Source of the DNA: Tersicoccus phoenicis
GTDB lineage: Bacteria; Actinomycetota; Actinomycetes; Actinomycetales; Micrococcaceae
Length of the DNA stretch: 64,000 nucleotides
Direction: 5' to 3'
NCBI RefSeq assembly: GCF_001968835.1
Contig: NZ_MRDE01000022.1
Span: forward strand, 51,462-115,461
Below the pieces are notes generated by a model, which saw only the letters and a list, made by a program, of their open reading frames with translations, was not told the origin of the DNA and searched no databases. The translations under genes were made by a program, and so were the position numbers. Below are positions 1 through 8,450 of this stretch, in pieces (the stretch's first letter is position 1; each line of letters starts with the position of its first letter).

Positions 1-586
1 CGAACTTGTTGTCACCGGCGGGGATGACGGTGCCGAAGTACTCCTCGAAGAACTCGGGGTGTTCCCGCAGCGCCGTGTCGGTGTCCATGAAGATGACGCC
101 CTGCGCCTCCAGGTCCTCGCGGATCTGGTGGTAGACGACCTCGGACTCGTACTGCGCGGCGACGCCGGCCACGAGCCGGTTCCGCTCGGCCTCCGGGATG
201 CCGAGTCGCTCGTAGGTGTTGCGGATGTCCTCCGGCAACTCCTCCCACGAGCCGGCCTGCTTCTCGGTGGACCGGACGAAGTACTTGATGTTGTCGAAGT
301 CGATGTCCGACAGGTCCGAGCCCCACAGGGGCATCGGCTTCCGGTCGAAGTACTTCAGACCCTTCAACCGCAGGTCCAGCATCCACTGGGGTTCGTTCTT
401 CTTCCCCGAGATGTCCCGGACGACGTCCTCGTCCACGCCGCGGCGCGCCGAGGCACCCGCGACGTCGCGGTCGGCCCAGCCGTACTCGTAGGCACCCAGG
501 CCCTTCAACTGCGGGTTCTTCTCGAGCACCTCGGTGATCGTCGTGTCGTGCTCGCCCGCGCGCTCGCGGGCCATCTGCTCCGTCAT
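1..586 (-). CDS. sufB: Fe-S cluster assembly protein SufB (N-terminal part, cut by window edge)
   Basis: This is the first ~195 residues of SufB, the scaffold subunit of the SUF iron-sulfur cluster machinery, which works with SufC and SufD in the cytoplasm. The N-terminus (MTEQMARERAGEHDTTITEV) and the stretch KKNEPQWMLDLRLKGLKYF are typical of actinobacterial SufB. The frame runs off the left edge without a stop, so the gene is truncated by the window and not broken. The ATG overlaps the stop of sufR (ATGA), and a long purine-rich ribosome site (AGGAGGAGGAAGG) lies just upstream. The two genes should be translationally coupled in one suf operon. Confidence 0.93.
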   Translation of the reverse strand, partial: MTEQMARERAGEHDTTITEVLEKNPQLKGLGAYEYGWADRDVAGASARRGVDEDVVRDISGKKNEPQWMLDLRLKGLKYFDRKPMPLWGSDLSDIDFDNIKYFVRSTEKQAGSWEELPEDIRNTYERLGIPEAERNRLVAGVAAQYESEVVYHQIREDLEAQGVIFMDTDTALREHPEFFEEYFGTVIPAGDNKF

Positions 587-1434
587 CGAGACCTTCCTCC
601 TCCTGCTTGGTTCTCAATCCTCGTCATCGCCCGTCCGGTGGGCACGTGGGTGTTGCACAGGTGACCGCCCGCGGCGAGCGTCGACAGGCGGCGCACGTCC
701 ACGCGCAGCAGCCCGGCGAACATCTCCGTCTCCCGTTCGCAGAAGCGCGGGTACTCGGCGGCCAGTTCCTGGATCGGGCAGTGCCCCTGGCACAGCTGCA
801 TCACGGTCATGGGCCCGGCGTCGACGGTGGTCGACGACCCGGCGAAGCCCTCGTCGGCCAGGGCCGCGCCCAGTGCTCGCACCCGGCCGGCGATGTCGTC
901 GCCGGCCGCCTCGACGGCGGGGGCCAACCGGCGCCCGAGGTCGTCCACGCGGCGGGCGATGAAGTCGTCGACCGCGCGCTGGCCACCGATCCGCTCCAGT
1001 TCCCGCAGGGCGATCCGCGCGATGCCGAGGTAGTCGTCCCCGAGGCTCGCCTGACCGGCGCGGCTGAGCACGAACCGACGCGCCGGCCGCCCGGCCCGCG
1101 ACCCGGGGTTGCGCACGAGCTTGACCTCGATCAGCCCGTCGGCGAGCAGCCCGTCGAGGTGCCGGCGCACGGCCGTGGGCGTGTGCCCGAGCCGGTCGGC
1201 GAGCTCCACGGCACTGACCGGGCCCAGGTCCAGCACCATCCGCAGCACCCGGTCCCGGGTGCGGGACTCCGGCTCCGGCAACCCGGCCGGACCCTGGGTC
1301 GAGCGGTGGCCTGAGCGATGGTCCGGGGCCAGCGAACCCCGCGCGAAGCCCTGAGTGCCGGAGAAACCGCGGCTCGCGCGTGCGGTGTACGGGCGCGCCG
1401 ACGTGACCGGCGGATCCGCCGGCACCGCGATCAC
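583..1434 (-). CDS. sufR: SufR-type Fe-S-sensing transcriptional regulator
   Basis: A DeoR/ArsR-like winged-helix regulator expected to repress the suf operon when Fe-S supply is adequate. After a variable N-terminus comes the helix-turn-helix (RDRVLRMVLDLGPVSAVELA then TPTAVRRHLDGLLADGLIEV). The C-terminal half carries the cysteines expected to hold the cluster: CQGHC, a Cys in YPRFCERE and a Cys in GGHLCNTH. It is the first gene of the suf operon and overlaps sufB by four bases. The start is uncertain: several in-frame GTG codons (5' ends at 1458, 1449, 1434 and 1425) lie in a row and none has a clear ribosome site. The near-palindrome TGCACACGTTGCACA at 1445-1459 sits among them and could be an operator. 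Confidence 0.85.
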   Translation of the reverse strand: MIAVPADPPVTSARPYTARASRGFSGTQGFARGSLAPDHRSGHRSTQGPAGLPEPESRTRDRVLRMVLDLGPVSAVELADRLGHTPTAVRRHLDGLLADGLIEVKLVRNPGSRAGRPARRFVLSRAGQASLGDDYLGIARIALRELERIGGQRAVDDFIARRVDDLGRRLAPAVEAAGDDIAGRVRALGAALADEGFAGSSTTVDAGPMTVMQLCQGHCPIQELAAEYPRFCERETEMFAGLLRVDVRRLSTLAAGGHLCNTHVPTGRAMTRIENQAGGGRSR

Positions 1435-1562
1435 GGGTTCTGTCTGCACACGTTGCACAACACGATCATTTCGTAATTTCTTCCCCGCGGCCAGTAAGGC
1501 GCCCCTCAGCGGGCGGGTGCCCCGCACGGACTACCGGGCCCGGAACGCCCCGCCCGCCCCGG

Positions 1563-1568
1563 TAGACT
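1563..1568 (+). promoter_or_regulatory. -10 box (TAGACT) of a leaderless ABC transporter gene
   Basis: TAGACT fits the actinobacterial -10 pattern TANNNT and ends six bases before the GTG start of the ABC ATPase. Transcription would begin at or next to the start codon, giving a leaderless mRNA. No Shine-Dalgarno sequence precedes that GTG. I see no convincing -35 box. Confidence 0.5.
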
Positions 1569-1574
1569 GGACCG

Positions 1575-2546
1575 GTGCCCGACCGCAGTACCTCCGCCCT
1601 CGTCATCGACCATCTGGTCAAGGACGTCGGTCCGGTGCCCGCACTGGAGGGCCGGATGCTGCGCGTCATCCACGACGTGAGCCTGCGTGCCGAGTTCGGG
1701 CAGGTCACCGTGCTGCTCGGCACCAACGGGGCCGGCAAGACCACCACGCTGGGGTGCGCCCAGGGGCTCACCGCCCGGCAGGGTGGCCGCGTCGAGCTGC
1801 TCGGCACCGACCCGCACGACGCCCACCCGCAGCTGCGCGCCCGCGTCGGCGTGATGCTGCAGGACGGCGGGCTACCGCCGTCCTGGCGCCCGATCCCCCT
1901 GCTGCGCCACCTGGCGCGCCTGTACGCCCATCCCGCGCCCGTCGACGAGCTGGTGGACCGGCTGGGCATCGACGCGTTCGACCGGACCAGCATCCGCCGC
2001 CTCTCGGGTGGGCAGAAGCAGCGGGTCGCGCTGGCCGCGGCCCTGGTCGGGCGCCCCGAGGTGGTGTTCCTGGACGAGCCCTCCGCCGGGCTGGACCCGC
2101 AGTCCCGCACCGTCGTCTTCGACCTGATCGACGAACTCCGCCGGGAGGGGATCGGCATCGTGCTCACCACGCACCTGCTCGACGACGCGCAGCGGCTGGC
2201 CGATTACGTCTACATCATCGACGCCGGCCGGTCCGTCGCGGAAGGCACCGTGCCGCAGCTGCTGCAGGACCACTCGGCTCGTTCGTCCGGGTCGGGCCGG
2301 ATCCGGTTCGAGGCGCCGCGCGGACTGGCCGGCACGTTCACGGGCCGTGCGGGCGTCACGCTGGCCGAGGTCTCCCCCGGCAGCTACGTGCTCGACGGCC
2401 CGCTGCAGCCGACCGACCTGGCCGCGCTGGGTGCCTGGTTCGCGACGCGGGACGTGATGCCGGCGGGCCTGACCCTGTCGACGGCGACCCTGGAGGACGT
2501 GTTCCTCGACCTCGCCTCCGGCGCGACCGCGGGGACCAGACGATGA
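1575..2546 (+). CDS. ABC transporter ATP-binding protein
   Basis: ATPase subunit of an ABC-2 type exporter. It has Walker A (GTNGAGKT, about residues 50-57), Q-loop MLQD, signature LSGGQKQR, Walker B VVFLDEPSAGLD and switch His in LTTHLLDDA, all intact. The ~70-residue C-terminal part (EGTVPQLL onward) is the usual small domain of this class. It overlaps the permease gene by ATGA. In actinobacteria this pair stands between sufR and ctaA, so a role linked to cytochrome oxidase or haem assembly is a reasonable guess, but the substrate cannot be read from the sequence. The GTG start directly follows a TAGACT box with no ribosome site. Confidence 0.92.
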   Translation: MPDRSTSALVIDHLVKDVGPVPALEGRMLRVIHDVSLRAEFGQVTVLLGTNGAGKTTTLGCAQGLTARQGGRVELLGTDPHDAHPQLRARVGVMLQDGGLPPSWRPIPLLRHLARLYAHPAPVDELVDRLGIDAFDRTSIRRLSGGQKQRVALAAALVGRPEVVFLDEPSAGLDPQSRTVVFDLIDELRREGIGIVLTTHLLDDAQRLADYVYIIDAGRSVAEGTVPQLLQDHSARSSGSGRIRFEAPRGLAGTFTGRAGVTLAEVSPGSYVLDGPLQPTDLAALGAWFATRDVMPAGLTLSTATLEDVFLDLASGATAGTRR

Positions 2547-3286
2547 GCGCCCCCGCCGGGTTGGTCACCCGGGTCGCAGCGCAGGGCCGGTGGGAGACCG
2601 CGAGCATGCTGCGCAACGGCGAGCAGCTGCTGCTCGCGGTCGTGCTACCGCTGCTCGCCCTGATCGGACTGACCCTGGTCGATCTGCTGGACGGCTACGG
2701 GGTGCGCCGGGTGGATCTGGCGACACCCGGCGTGCTCGCCCTGTGCGTGGTTTCCGCCGCGTTCACCGGGCAGGGCATCGCCACCGGCTTCGACCGCCGG
2801 TACGGGGTGCTGCGGTACCTGTCGACGACGCCGCTGGGCCGGGGTGGGTTGGTCGCGGGCAAGGCGCTCGCGGTGCTCGCCGTGCTCGTGCTGCAGGCCG
2901 TGGTGATCGGTGTCGTCGCGCTGCTGCTCGGCTGGCGCCCCGCGCTGCCGGGCCTGCCGGTCGCCGTCGTGCTGCTCGTGCTGGGCGCCGCCTGTTTCAC
3001 CTCGCTCGGCCTGCTGGTGGCGGGCACGGTCCGGCCCGAGGCGACCCTGGCGATCACCAACCTGCTCTGGGTGCTGCTCGCCGGTGCCGGTGGCCTGCTG
3101 CTGCCCGCCGACCGGCTGCCCGACTGGCTCGACCCCGTGGTGGGCGCACTGCCCTCCGCCGCGCTCGGCAACGCGCTGCGCACGGCGCTCACCGCGGGCA
3201 CGCTCGACGTCGGCCCCCTGTTCATCCTGCTCGTCTGGACCGTGGTGGCGGCACTGGCTGCCGCCCGCTGGTTCCGGTGGGACTGA
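2543..3286 (+). CDS. ABC-2 type transporter permease
   Basis: Membrane partner of the preceding ATPase, 247 residues with about six transmembrane helices (first LLLAVVLPLLALIGLTLVDLL, last LFILLVWTVVAALAAARWF). It has the ABC-2 topology, with short loops and a central segment rich in Leu and Val. The ATG is nested in the stop of the ATPase gene (ATGA), so the two are translationally coupled. A longer frame runs upstream in the same phase, but it only overlaps the ATPase gene and has no family features. Confidence 0.88.
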   Translation: MSAPAGLVTRVAAQGRWETASMLRNGEQLLLAVVLPLLALIGLTLVDLLDGYGVRRVDLATPGVLALCVVSAAFTGQGIATGFDRRYGVLRYLSTTPLGRGGLVAGKALAVLAVLVLQAVVIGVVALLLGWRPALPGLPVAVVLLVLGAACFTSLGLLVAGTVRPEATLAITNLLWVLLAGAGGLLLPADRLPDWLDPVVGALPSAALGNALRTALTAGTLDVGPLFILLVWTVVAALAAARWFRWD

Positions 3287-3355
3287 CCGACCCGCTCCCG
3301 CTGACCGCCTCCCGATGACCCCCACCCCGATGCCCCGATCCGAAGGGTTGACCCG

Positions 3356-4336
3356 ATGACCACCCCGCAGCCCACCGTCACCGCCGAGCCCCCCGCCGGC
3401 CGGCACCGCCCCGCGGTGAGCCCGCTGGTCCGCGGCCTGGCGATCGCCTCCCTCATCGCCCAGATCGGCATCGTCGTCACGGGCGGCACCGTTCGCCTGA
3501 CCGGGTCGGGCCTGGGCTGCCCGACATGGCCGCGCTGCACGGACGCCTCCTTCGTCAACACCCCGGAGATGGGGGTGCACGGCGTGATCGAGTTCGGCAA
3601 CCGGCTGCTGACGTTCGTGCTCGCCGCGGTGGCGGTGGCGACCCTGGTGGCGGTGTGGCGGCTGCGACGCCGGGAGCCGATGATCTTCCGGCTGGCGGTC
3701 GGCTTGCTCGCCGGTATCCCGGCCCAGGCGGTGATCGGCGGAATCACCGTGTGGATGCAGCTGAATCCCTGGGTGGTCGCCCTGCACTTCATCGTCTCGG
3801 CCGTGATGGTCGTCCTGGCCACGCTGTTGGTGAAGCGGACCGGACGGGTGCGGGACGCCGAGCACGGTCTGAGCCGACCGCCGACCGGCGCCGGCCGCAC
3901 GTTGCGTCAGCTCGCCGTCGCGATCGCGGTGTTCACCGGGATCGCCGTCTACCTGGGCACGATCGTCACGGGCACCGGCCCGCACGCCGGGGACCGGTCA
4001 GCGGTGCGGTATCCCTTCGACCCGAGCCTGGTCACCCGCCTGCACGCCTTCCCCGTGTACCTGCTGGTCGGCGCCCTGGTGGTGGCCACGGTGCTCGCCT
4101 TCCGACGGCCGGGGGTGAGTGCGCGGCTGCGGCGCGCCCTCGTGTTCGCCGACGTGGTCGCGGTACTGCAGGCGGCGATCGGCTTCACCCAGTACTTCAC
4201 CGGCCTGCCGATCGTGCTGGTCGCCCTGCACATGCTCGGCGCCTGCCTGGCGGTCGCGGCGGCCACGAACGTCGTCGACGAGGTGACGGCCCGGCCGTTG
4301 GTTGAAGCTCGGGCGCACGTCAGTCCTCGGCGCTGA
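3356..4336 (+). CDS. ctaA: COX15/CtaA heme A synthase
   Basis: Membrane enzyme that oxidises the C8 methyl of heme O to a formyl group, giving heme A for aa3-type cytochrome oxidase. Eight hydrophobic segments are visible in 326 residues. The N-terminal signature TGSGLGCPTWPRCT (about residues 45-58, with the conserved Cys pair) and the internal repeat TGTGPHAGD mark the two halves of CtaA. The heme-ligand type His residues appear in VHGVIEFGNRLL and ALHFIVSA, and again in RLHAFPVYL and ALHMLGA. It lies 69 bp after the ABC permease, and heme O synthase (ctaB) follows 3 kb downstream on the other strand. The last 17 bases overlap the end of the convergent DUF503 gene. Confidence 0.95.
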   Translation: MTTPQPTVTAEPPAGRHRPAVSPLVRGLAIASLIAQIGIVVTGGTVRLTGSGLGCPTWPRCTDASFVNTPEMGVHGVIEFGNRLLTFVLAAVAVATLVAVWRLRRREPMIFRLAVGLLAGIPAQAVIGGITVWMQLNPWVVALHFIVSAVMVVLATLLVKRTGRVRDAEHGLSRPPTGAGRTLRQLAVAIAVFTGIAVYLGTIVTGTGPHAGDRSAVRYPFDPSLVTRLHAFPVYLLVGALVVATVLAFRRPGVSARLRRALVFADVVAVLQAAIGFTQYFTGLPIVLVALHMLGACLAVAAATNVVDEVTARPLVEARAHVSPRR

Positions 4337-4622
4337 TCAGTCGGCGCCGCGCCGCGAGCAGGTCGATCTCCGGCCGGTAGGCCACGAACTGCTCGACGGC
4401 GTCGAGCACGCTGACCAGGTGCGCCCGGTCGGCGCCCACCAGCCCGACACCCACCCCGGCCCGGCGGTGCAGGTCCTGGTGGTCGACCTCCGCGACGGAG
4501 ACGTCGAACCGGCGGCGCACCTCGGCGAGCAACGGCCTGACGACCGAGCGCTTGCCCTTGAGAGAGTGCACGTCACCGAGCAGCAGGTCGAACTCGACCC
4601 ATCCGATCCACATGGTGGCCAT
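4320..4622 (-). CDS. DUF503 family protein
   Basis: A 100-residue protein of the DUF503 family (YlxP-like). The family signature is visible: an N-terminal beta strand followed by DVHSLKGKRSVVRPLLAEVRRRFDVSVAEV. In many bacteria the gene sits near nusA-infB-rbfA and has been connected with ribosome maturation. Here it stands alone, convergent with ctaA and overlapping its end by 17 bases. No ribosome site is obvious before the ATG. No catalytic residues can be named. Confidence 0.85.
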   Translation of the reverse strand: MATMWIGWVEFDLLLGDVHSLKGKRSVVRPLLAEVRRRFDVSVAEVDHQDLHRRAGVGVGLVGADRAHLVSVLDAVEQFVAYRPEIDLLAARRRLISAED

Positions 4623-4656
4623 GGTAGGGCCTGCCGTCGGCGCCCGGCGCGCCGCC

Positions 4657-4686
4657 TTGACCGAGCCTTCGGCACGTCCCTATCGT
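4657..4686 (+). promoter_or_regulatory. gntP promoter
   Basis: -35 TTGACC (4657-4662), an 18-bp spacer and -10 TATCGT (4681-4686). This is close to the housekeeping sigma consensus. The predicted transcription start lies near 4693, inside the palindrome described next. Confidence 0.55.
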
Positions 4687-4690
4687 GAAC

Positions 4691-4703
4691 TAAGTCATAC
4701 TTA
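4691..4703 (+). promoter_or_regulatory. FadR/GntR-type operator in the gntP leader
   Basis: TAAGTCATACTTA is a perfect inverted repeat (TAAGT-CAT-ACTTA). Its GT-N3-AC core is the core of FadR-subfamily GntR operators. It covers the predicted gntP start point, a position suited to repression, and a FadR-type regulator is encoded directly downstream of gntP. The pairing of site and protein is inference. Confidence 0.55.
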
Positions 4704-4721
4704 TTTCCGGCTGAGGACGAG

Positions 4722-6122
4722 ATGAACACCCTGACCCTGAACTGGACGCTGCCCACGCCCGCGCTGCTCGGCATCGCGGTCGTGGCGATCGGCGTGCTGC
4801 TGCTGATGATCATGAAGTTCCGCATCCACGCGTTCGTGGCCCTGATCGTCATCTCGCTGCTCACGGCCCTCGCCACCGGCATCCCCGTGGCTCGGATCGT
4901 CCCCACCCTGACCGGAGGGTTCGGTGCGGTACTCGCATCGGTCGCCCTGCTCGTGGGTCTGGGGGCGATGCTCGGCAAGATGCTGGAGACCAGCGGCGGG
5001 GCTCAGGTGCTGACCGACGCGCTGATCCGCCGATTCGGTGAGCAGCGTGCCCCCCTGGCCCTGTCGATCGCGTCGCTGCTGTTCGGGTTCCCGATCTTCT
5101 TCGACGCGGGGCTGGTGGTGATGCTGCCGATCATCATCTCCGTCGCCCGACGCCTCGGAGGGTCGTTCCTGCTGTACGCCTTTCCGGCGGCCACCGCCTT
5201 CTCGGTCATGCACATCTTCGTTCCGCCGCATCCCGGCCCGGTTGCCGCCTCGGGTCTGCTGGGCGCCAACGTCGGCCTGGTGATGCTCCTCGGCCTGGTC
5301 GTCGCCGTTCCCACGTGGTACGTCGTCGGCTATCTGTTCGGCACGTGGGTAGGTCGCCGGTACACGATCGCGGTCCCGACGTTCCTCCAGACCGACGACG
5401 CAAAGCAGCACGAGTTCCACACGGCGCCCGCCCTGGCCACGGTGCTGTCCCTTCTGCTGCTTCCCCTGGTGCTGATCTTCCTCAACACCGGCTTGAACAT
5501 GCTCGGCACCGCGGGGGTCGTCAACCCCGACGATCTGTGGGTGCAGTTGCTCCGCATGGTCGGGGAGACGCCGGTCGCGTTGCTGATCACGGTGCTGCTC
5601 GCGATGTACCTGCTGGGCTGGCGCACCCGCAAGGCGCCCTCACTCGTGGAGACCGTCGCCGACAGCGCCCTGGGACCGGTCTGCTCGATCATCCTGATCA
5701 CGGGCGCCGGCGGCATGTTCGGTGCGGTGCTCGGTGCGAGCGGTATCGGCAAGGCCATCGCGGACTCGCTCAGCGCGATCGGTCTGCCGGTGGTCGTCGC
5801 CGGGTTCATCATCGCCGCGATCGTGCGCATCGCCCAGGGCTCCGCCACGGTGGCTCTGACCACCGCGGCCGCGATCGTCCAGCCGGTGGTCACCGGCAGC
5901 ACGAGCCTGAACGCCGTCGAGGTCGTCGCGATCGTGCTGTCCCTGGCGGCTGGATCGGTCTTCGCGGGGCACGTCAACGACTCGGGGTTCTGGCTGGTCA
6001 GCCGGTTCTTCGGGATGGATGTGGCCACGACCCTCAAGACGTGGACCGTGGGTCAGGCACTGGTGGGTGCCTGCGGCTTCGTTCTGTCCCTGGTGATCTT
6101 CTTCGTCGCCGGCGCGTTCTGA
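4722..6122 (+). CDS. gntP: Gluconate:H+ symporter, GntP family
   Basis: A 466-residue inner-membrane permease with 12-14 hydrophobic segments. The GntP family signature GGFGAVLASVALLVGLGAMLG lies near residues 65-85, and the conserved motif RIAQGSATVALTTAA near residue 370. The expected substrate is gluconate or a related sugar acid. It has its own promoter and palindromic operator. A FadR-type repressor gene converges on it, overlapping its 3' end by 70 bases. No gluconate kinase is in the window. Imported gluconate, once phosphorylated elsewhere, would enter the pentose phosphate pathway encoded 2.3 kb downstream. A ribosome site (GAGGACGAG) precedes the ATG. Confidence 0.93.
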   Translation: MNTLTLNWTLPTPALLGIAVVAIGVLLLMIMKFRIHAFVALIVISLLTALATGIPVARIVPTLTGGFGAVLASVALLVGLGAMLGKMLETSGGAQVLTDALIRRFGEQRAPLALSIASLLFGFPIFFDAGLVVMLPIIISVARRLGGSFLLYAFPAATAFSVMHIFVPPHPGPVAASGLLGANVGLVMLLGLVVAVPTWYVVGYLFGTWVGRRYTIAVPTFLQTDDAKQHEFHTAPALATVLSLLLLPLVLIFLNTGLNMLGTAGVVNPDDLWVQLLRMVGETPVALLITVLLAMYLLGWRTRKAPSLVETVADSALGPVCSIILITGAGGMFGAVLGASGIGKAIADSLSAIGLPVVVAGFIIAAIVRIAQGSATVALTTAAAIVQPVVTGSTSLNAVEVVAIVLSLAAGSVFAGHVNDSGFWLVSRFFGMDVATTLKTWTVGQALVGACGFVLSLVIFFVAGAF

Positions 6123-6871
6123 TCAACGCCCCCCGGCCGGCTCGACGGGTCGCCCGCGTCGTCGAACACCCGGGGAGCGTCGGTCCACGCGGGCGCCGTC
6201 TCGGCCAGCGTGCGCCGCATGATGCGGTCCATCGCCGCACGTGCCCTCGCCGGCCGGGACCGGGCAATCGACTCGGCGACCTCCTGGTGCCAGTTCAGCG
6301 CCTGCTCGTGGGGACGCGACGGCATCAGCCCGGCCCGGGTACGTCCGGCCAGGATCTCGGCGACCGACGCATGCAGATGGGCGAACATCTCGTTGCCGGA
6401 ACCGCGCAGCACCAACTCGTGGAACCGGATGTCGAGGTCGAGGAACGTGGTCAGGTCGCCGGCCTCACCTCGCGCGCGCATCCTCGCAGCCAGGTCGACC
6501 AGTTCCGTTCGCACGGTTTCCGGTGCCCACGTCGCCGCCAGTTCGGCGGCGGCGGGCTCGACGGCGGCCCGCAGTTCGTTGAGCGAACGCAACTGAGCAC
6601 CCCGCCCGGGCCCGAGCAGACGCCAGCGGATGATCAGCGGGTCGAGGGTGTTCCAGCATTGCACCGGTTGCACCGTGGTGCCGAGGCGCTGGGTGCTGCG
6701 AACCATGCCGAGACTGGCGAGCACACGGACGGCCTCCCGGATCACCGATCGCGAGACGCCGAGTTCGACGGACAGCCGGTCGACGAGCATGACGCTGCCC
6801 GCGGGGCGGTCGCCGTCGACGATGGCGCGACCGATCGCGTGCAGGGCGTGGTGATGGAGACCGCTCGACAC
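6053..6871 (-). CDS. FadR-subfamily GntR regulator (probable gluconate repressor)
   Basis: A 272-residue regulator with an N-terminal winged helix (HTH LVDRLSVELGVSRSVIREAVRVLASLGMV, about residues 28-57) and a C-terminal all-helical FCD ligand domain. The latter has FLDLDIRFHELVLRGSGN and a later HQEVAESI, consistent with the metal-binding Asp and His residues of FCD domains. It is convergent with gntP and shares its last 70 bases. A GTG start six bases after a TAGGGT box, with GGTTCTACC between, suggests a leaderless and self-regulated gene. By context it controls gntP. The inducer is likely gluconate or 6-phosphogluconate, which is inference. Confidence 0.88.
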   Translation of the reverse strand: MSSGLHHHALHAIGRAIVDGDRPAGSVMLVDRLSVELGVSRSVIREAVRVLASLGMVRSTQRLGTTVQPVQCWNTLDPLIIRWRLLGPGRGAQLRSLNELRAAVEPAAAELAATWAPETVRTELVDLAARMRARGEAGDLTTFLDLDIRFHELVLRGSGNEMFAHLHASVAEILAGRTRAGLMPSRPHEQALNWHQEVAESIARSRPARARAAMDRIMRRTLAETAPAWTDAPRVFDDAGDPSSRPGGVDQNAPATKKITRDRTKPQAPTSA

Positions 6872-6883
6872 GGTTCTACCCTA
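6872..6883 (-). promoter_or_regulatory. -10 box and putative operator of the FadR-type regulator gene
   Basis: On the minus strand TAGGGT (6883-6878) is followed by six bases and then the GTG start. The palindrome GGTTCTACC (6872-6880) has the same GT-N3-AC core as the site before gntP and also covers the predicted start point. This suggests one regulator acting on both genes. Confidence 0.42.
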
Positions 6884-6942
6884 GTCACGCCGCCCACCGT
6901 CGAGGTCGACGGGCGCTCGCAGCGGTGGCCGCGAGGAGGCGG

Positions 6943-7158
6943 TCAGCCGCAGGCGTGGCACCGGCCGTCGTCGGCGCCCTCGTCACCGTGCAGTGCGGCC
7001 AGGCAGTCGGCACAGGAGTCGGTCAGGCAGCCCGGGCACAGGCCGGCGAAACCACGGCCGCCGGTGATGTCGCCGTCGCACCGCAGACATGCGTCGTCCG
7101 CGACGGCGTCATCGACGGGGGTGGCAGGGTCCACGGATTCCAGCAGCATGGCGCTCAT
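6943..7158 (-). CDS. Small cysteine-rich protein (possible zinc ribbon)
   Basis: A 71-residue protein I do not recognise. Residues 24-71 contain eight cysteines in CxxC pairs: CLRC, CPGC, CADC and CHAC. That spacing could hold two zinc ions or a metal cluster. The first 23 residues are acidic and unstructured-looking. It stands alone between the FadR-type regulator and ctaB, each about 70-100 bp away, all on the minus strand. The regular Cys spacing argues against a chance frame. The ribosome site before the ATG is weak. It may be a metal-binding or nucleic-acid-binding ribbon; no function is assigned. Confidence 0.55.
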   Translation of the reverse strand: MSAMLLESVDPATPVDDAVADDACLRCDGDITGGRGFAGLCPGCLTDSCADCLAALHGDEGADDGRCHACG

Positions 7159-7257
7159 GACATCCGGTCTACGCCGCCAGCGACCCCGGAGCGGTGAGGC
7201 GACGCGGCGTGTCCGGAAAACCGGCCCCCCGACGGGGAACCGTCCGCGGGCCCGCGC

Positions 7258-8259
7258 TCAGCCGAGGACGGGCCCGCCGACGAACGGGTCGATCGCGACC
7301 GCGAGGAACAGCAGGGTCAGATAGCTGATCGAGCCGTGGAACACCTTCATGGTGCCCTTCGGCGTCGCCCGCCCGGCCATCGCGTCCGCGTGCAACCGGT
7401 GGCTGCCGGCCAGGAACCACGCTCCGGCCACGGCGGCGGTGACCAGGTAGACCCAGCCGGCGTTCCCGACCGGGACGAGCAGTAGCGAGCAGGCCACCAT
7501 CGCCCACGCGTACAGGACCACCTGCACGGAGACGGTCGCCGTGCCGGCGATCGCCCCCAGCATCGGGACGTTGGCGCGCCGGTAGTCGTCGCCGTACTTG
7601 ATGGACAGCGGCCAGTAGTGCGGCGGGGTCCAGAGGAAGATGACGGCGAACAGGATCCAGGCGGACCAGGACACCGTGTTCGTCACCGCCGCCCAGGCGA
7701 TCAGCACCGGCATGCACCCGGCCGCACCGCCCCACACGATGTTCTGCGAGGTGCGGCGCTTGAGCAGCAACGAGTAGATCACCACGTAGAACGCGATGGC
7801 CACGACGCCGAGGAGGGCCGTCAGCGCGTTCGCCCCGACCCCCAGCAGGGCGACGGAGACGACAGCCAGAACCCAGGCGAAGACCAGCGCCTCCCGATCG
7901 GACACGGCCCCCGTGACCAGGGGACGTCGCTCGGTACGCTTCATCACCCGGTCGATGTCGCGGTCGATGTAGCAGTTGAAGGCGCCGGCGGCACCGGCGG
8001 CCAGCGCCCCGCCGATCATCGTGGTCGCGATCAGCCCGAGCGGCGGGATGCCACGCTGCGCGAAGATCATGGTCGGCAGCGTGCACACCAGGAGCAGTTC
8101 GATCACCCGGGGCTTGGTCAGGGCGACGTAGGCCCGTAGTTTGCGCAAAACCGGGTGCCGTGACACCGCACCCGGCGAGTGCCCCACCGGTTCCTCCGGC
8201 ACGAGAGCCGGCTCCGGTATCGACGACGGCGCCTCAGCGGTGTTCAACGAGATCCTCAC
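7258..8259 (-). CDS. ctaB: Protoheme IX farnesyltransferase (heme O synthase)
   Basis: Membrane prenyltransferase of the UbiA superfamily that adds farnesyl to heme b, giving heme O, the substrate of CtaA. The family motif [19 protein letters not shown] is followed by the Asp-rich first substrate motif [15 protein letters not shown]. The second conserved motif lies in [20 protein letters not shown]. There are about nine hydrophobic helices. I chose the GTG at 8257-8259 ([11 protein letters not shown]) because the frame further upstream is Arg/Ala-rich and unlike the family. A TACACT box at 8311-8316 on the minus strand could be its -10. It is divergent from tkt with a 191-bp gap, the common actinobacterial arrangement. 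Confidence 0.92.
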   Translation of the reverse strand: MRISLNTAEAPSSIPEPALVPEEPVGHSPGAVSRHPVLRKLRAYVALTKPRVIELLLVCTLPTMIFAQRGIPPLGLIATTMIGGALAAGAAGAFNCYIDRDIDRVMKRTERRPLVTGAVSDREALVFAWVLAVVSVALLGVGANALTALLGVVAIAFYVVIYSLLLKRRTSQNIVWGGAAGCMPVLIAWAAVTNTVSWSAWILFAVIFLWTPPHYWPLSIKYGDDYRRANVPMLGAIAGTATVSVQVVLYAWAMVACSLLLVPVGNAGWVYLVTAAVAGAWFLAGSHRLHADAMAGRATPKGTMKVFHGSISYLTLLFLAVAIDPFVGGPVLG

Positions 8260-8367
8260 CCAGTCCCAGTACGTGCGGCGCCGGGCCGGGGCCCGGGCGC
8301 TTCCCCGCTCAGTGTACCGACGCCGCGTCCCGCCACGGACCAGAACCGCGAATGATGACGCGGGCGT

Positions 8368-8397
8368 CTGACGCCGTCCCGGCCCCGCGAGTAGGGT
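8368..8397 (+). promoter_or_regulatory. Putative tkt operon promoter
   Basis: -35 CTGACG (8368-8373), an 18-bp spacer and -10 TAGGGT (8392-8397) in the ctaB-tkt divergent gap. This gives a 5' leader of about 45 bases that contains a short CCCGAACAG tandem repeat. It would drive the six-gene pentose phosphate operon. Confidence 0.45.
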
Positions 8398-8450
8398 GGA
8401 AGAGCAGCCCGAACAGCCCCGAACAGCCCCGAATAGAAGGGACGGTCCTC

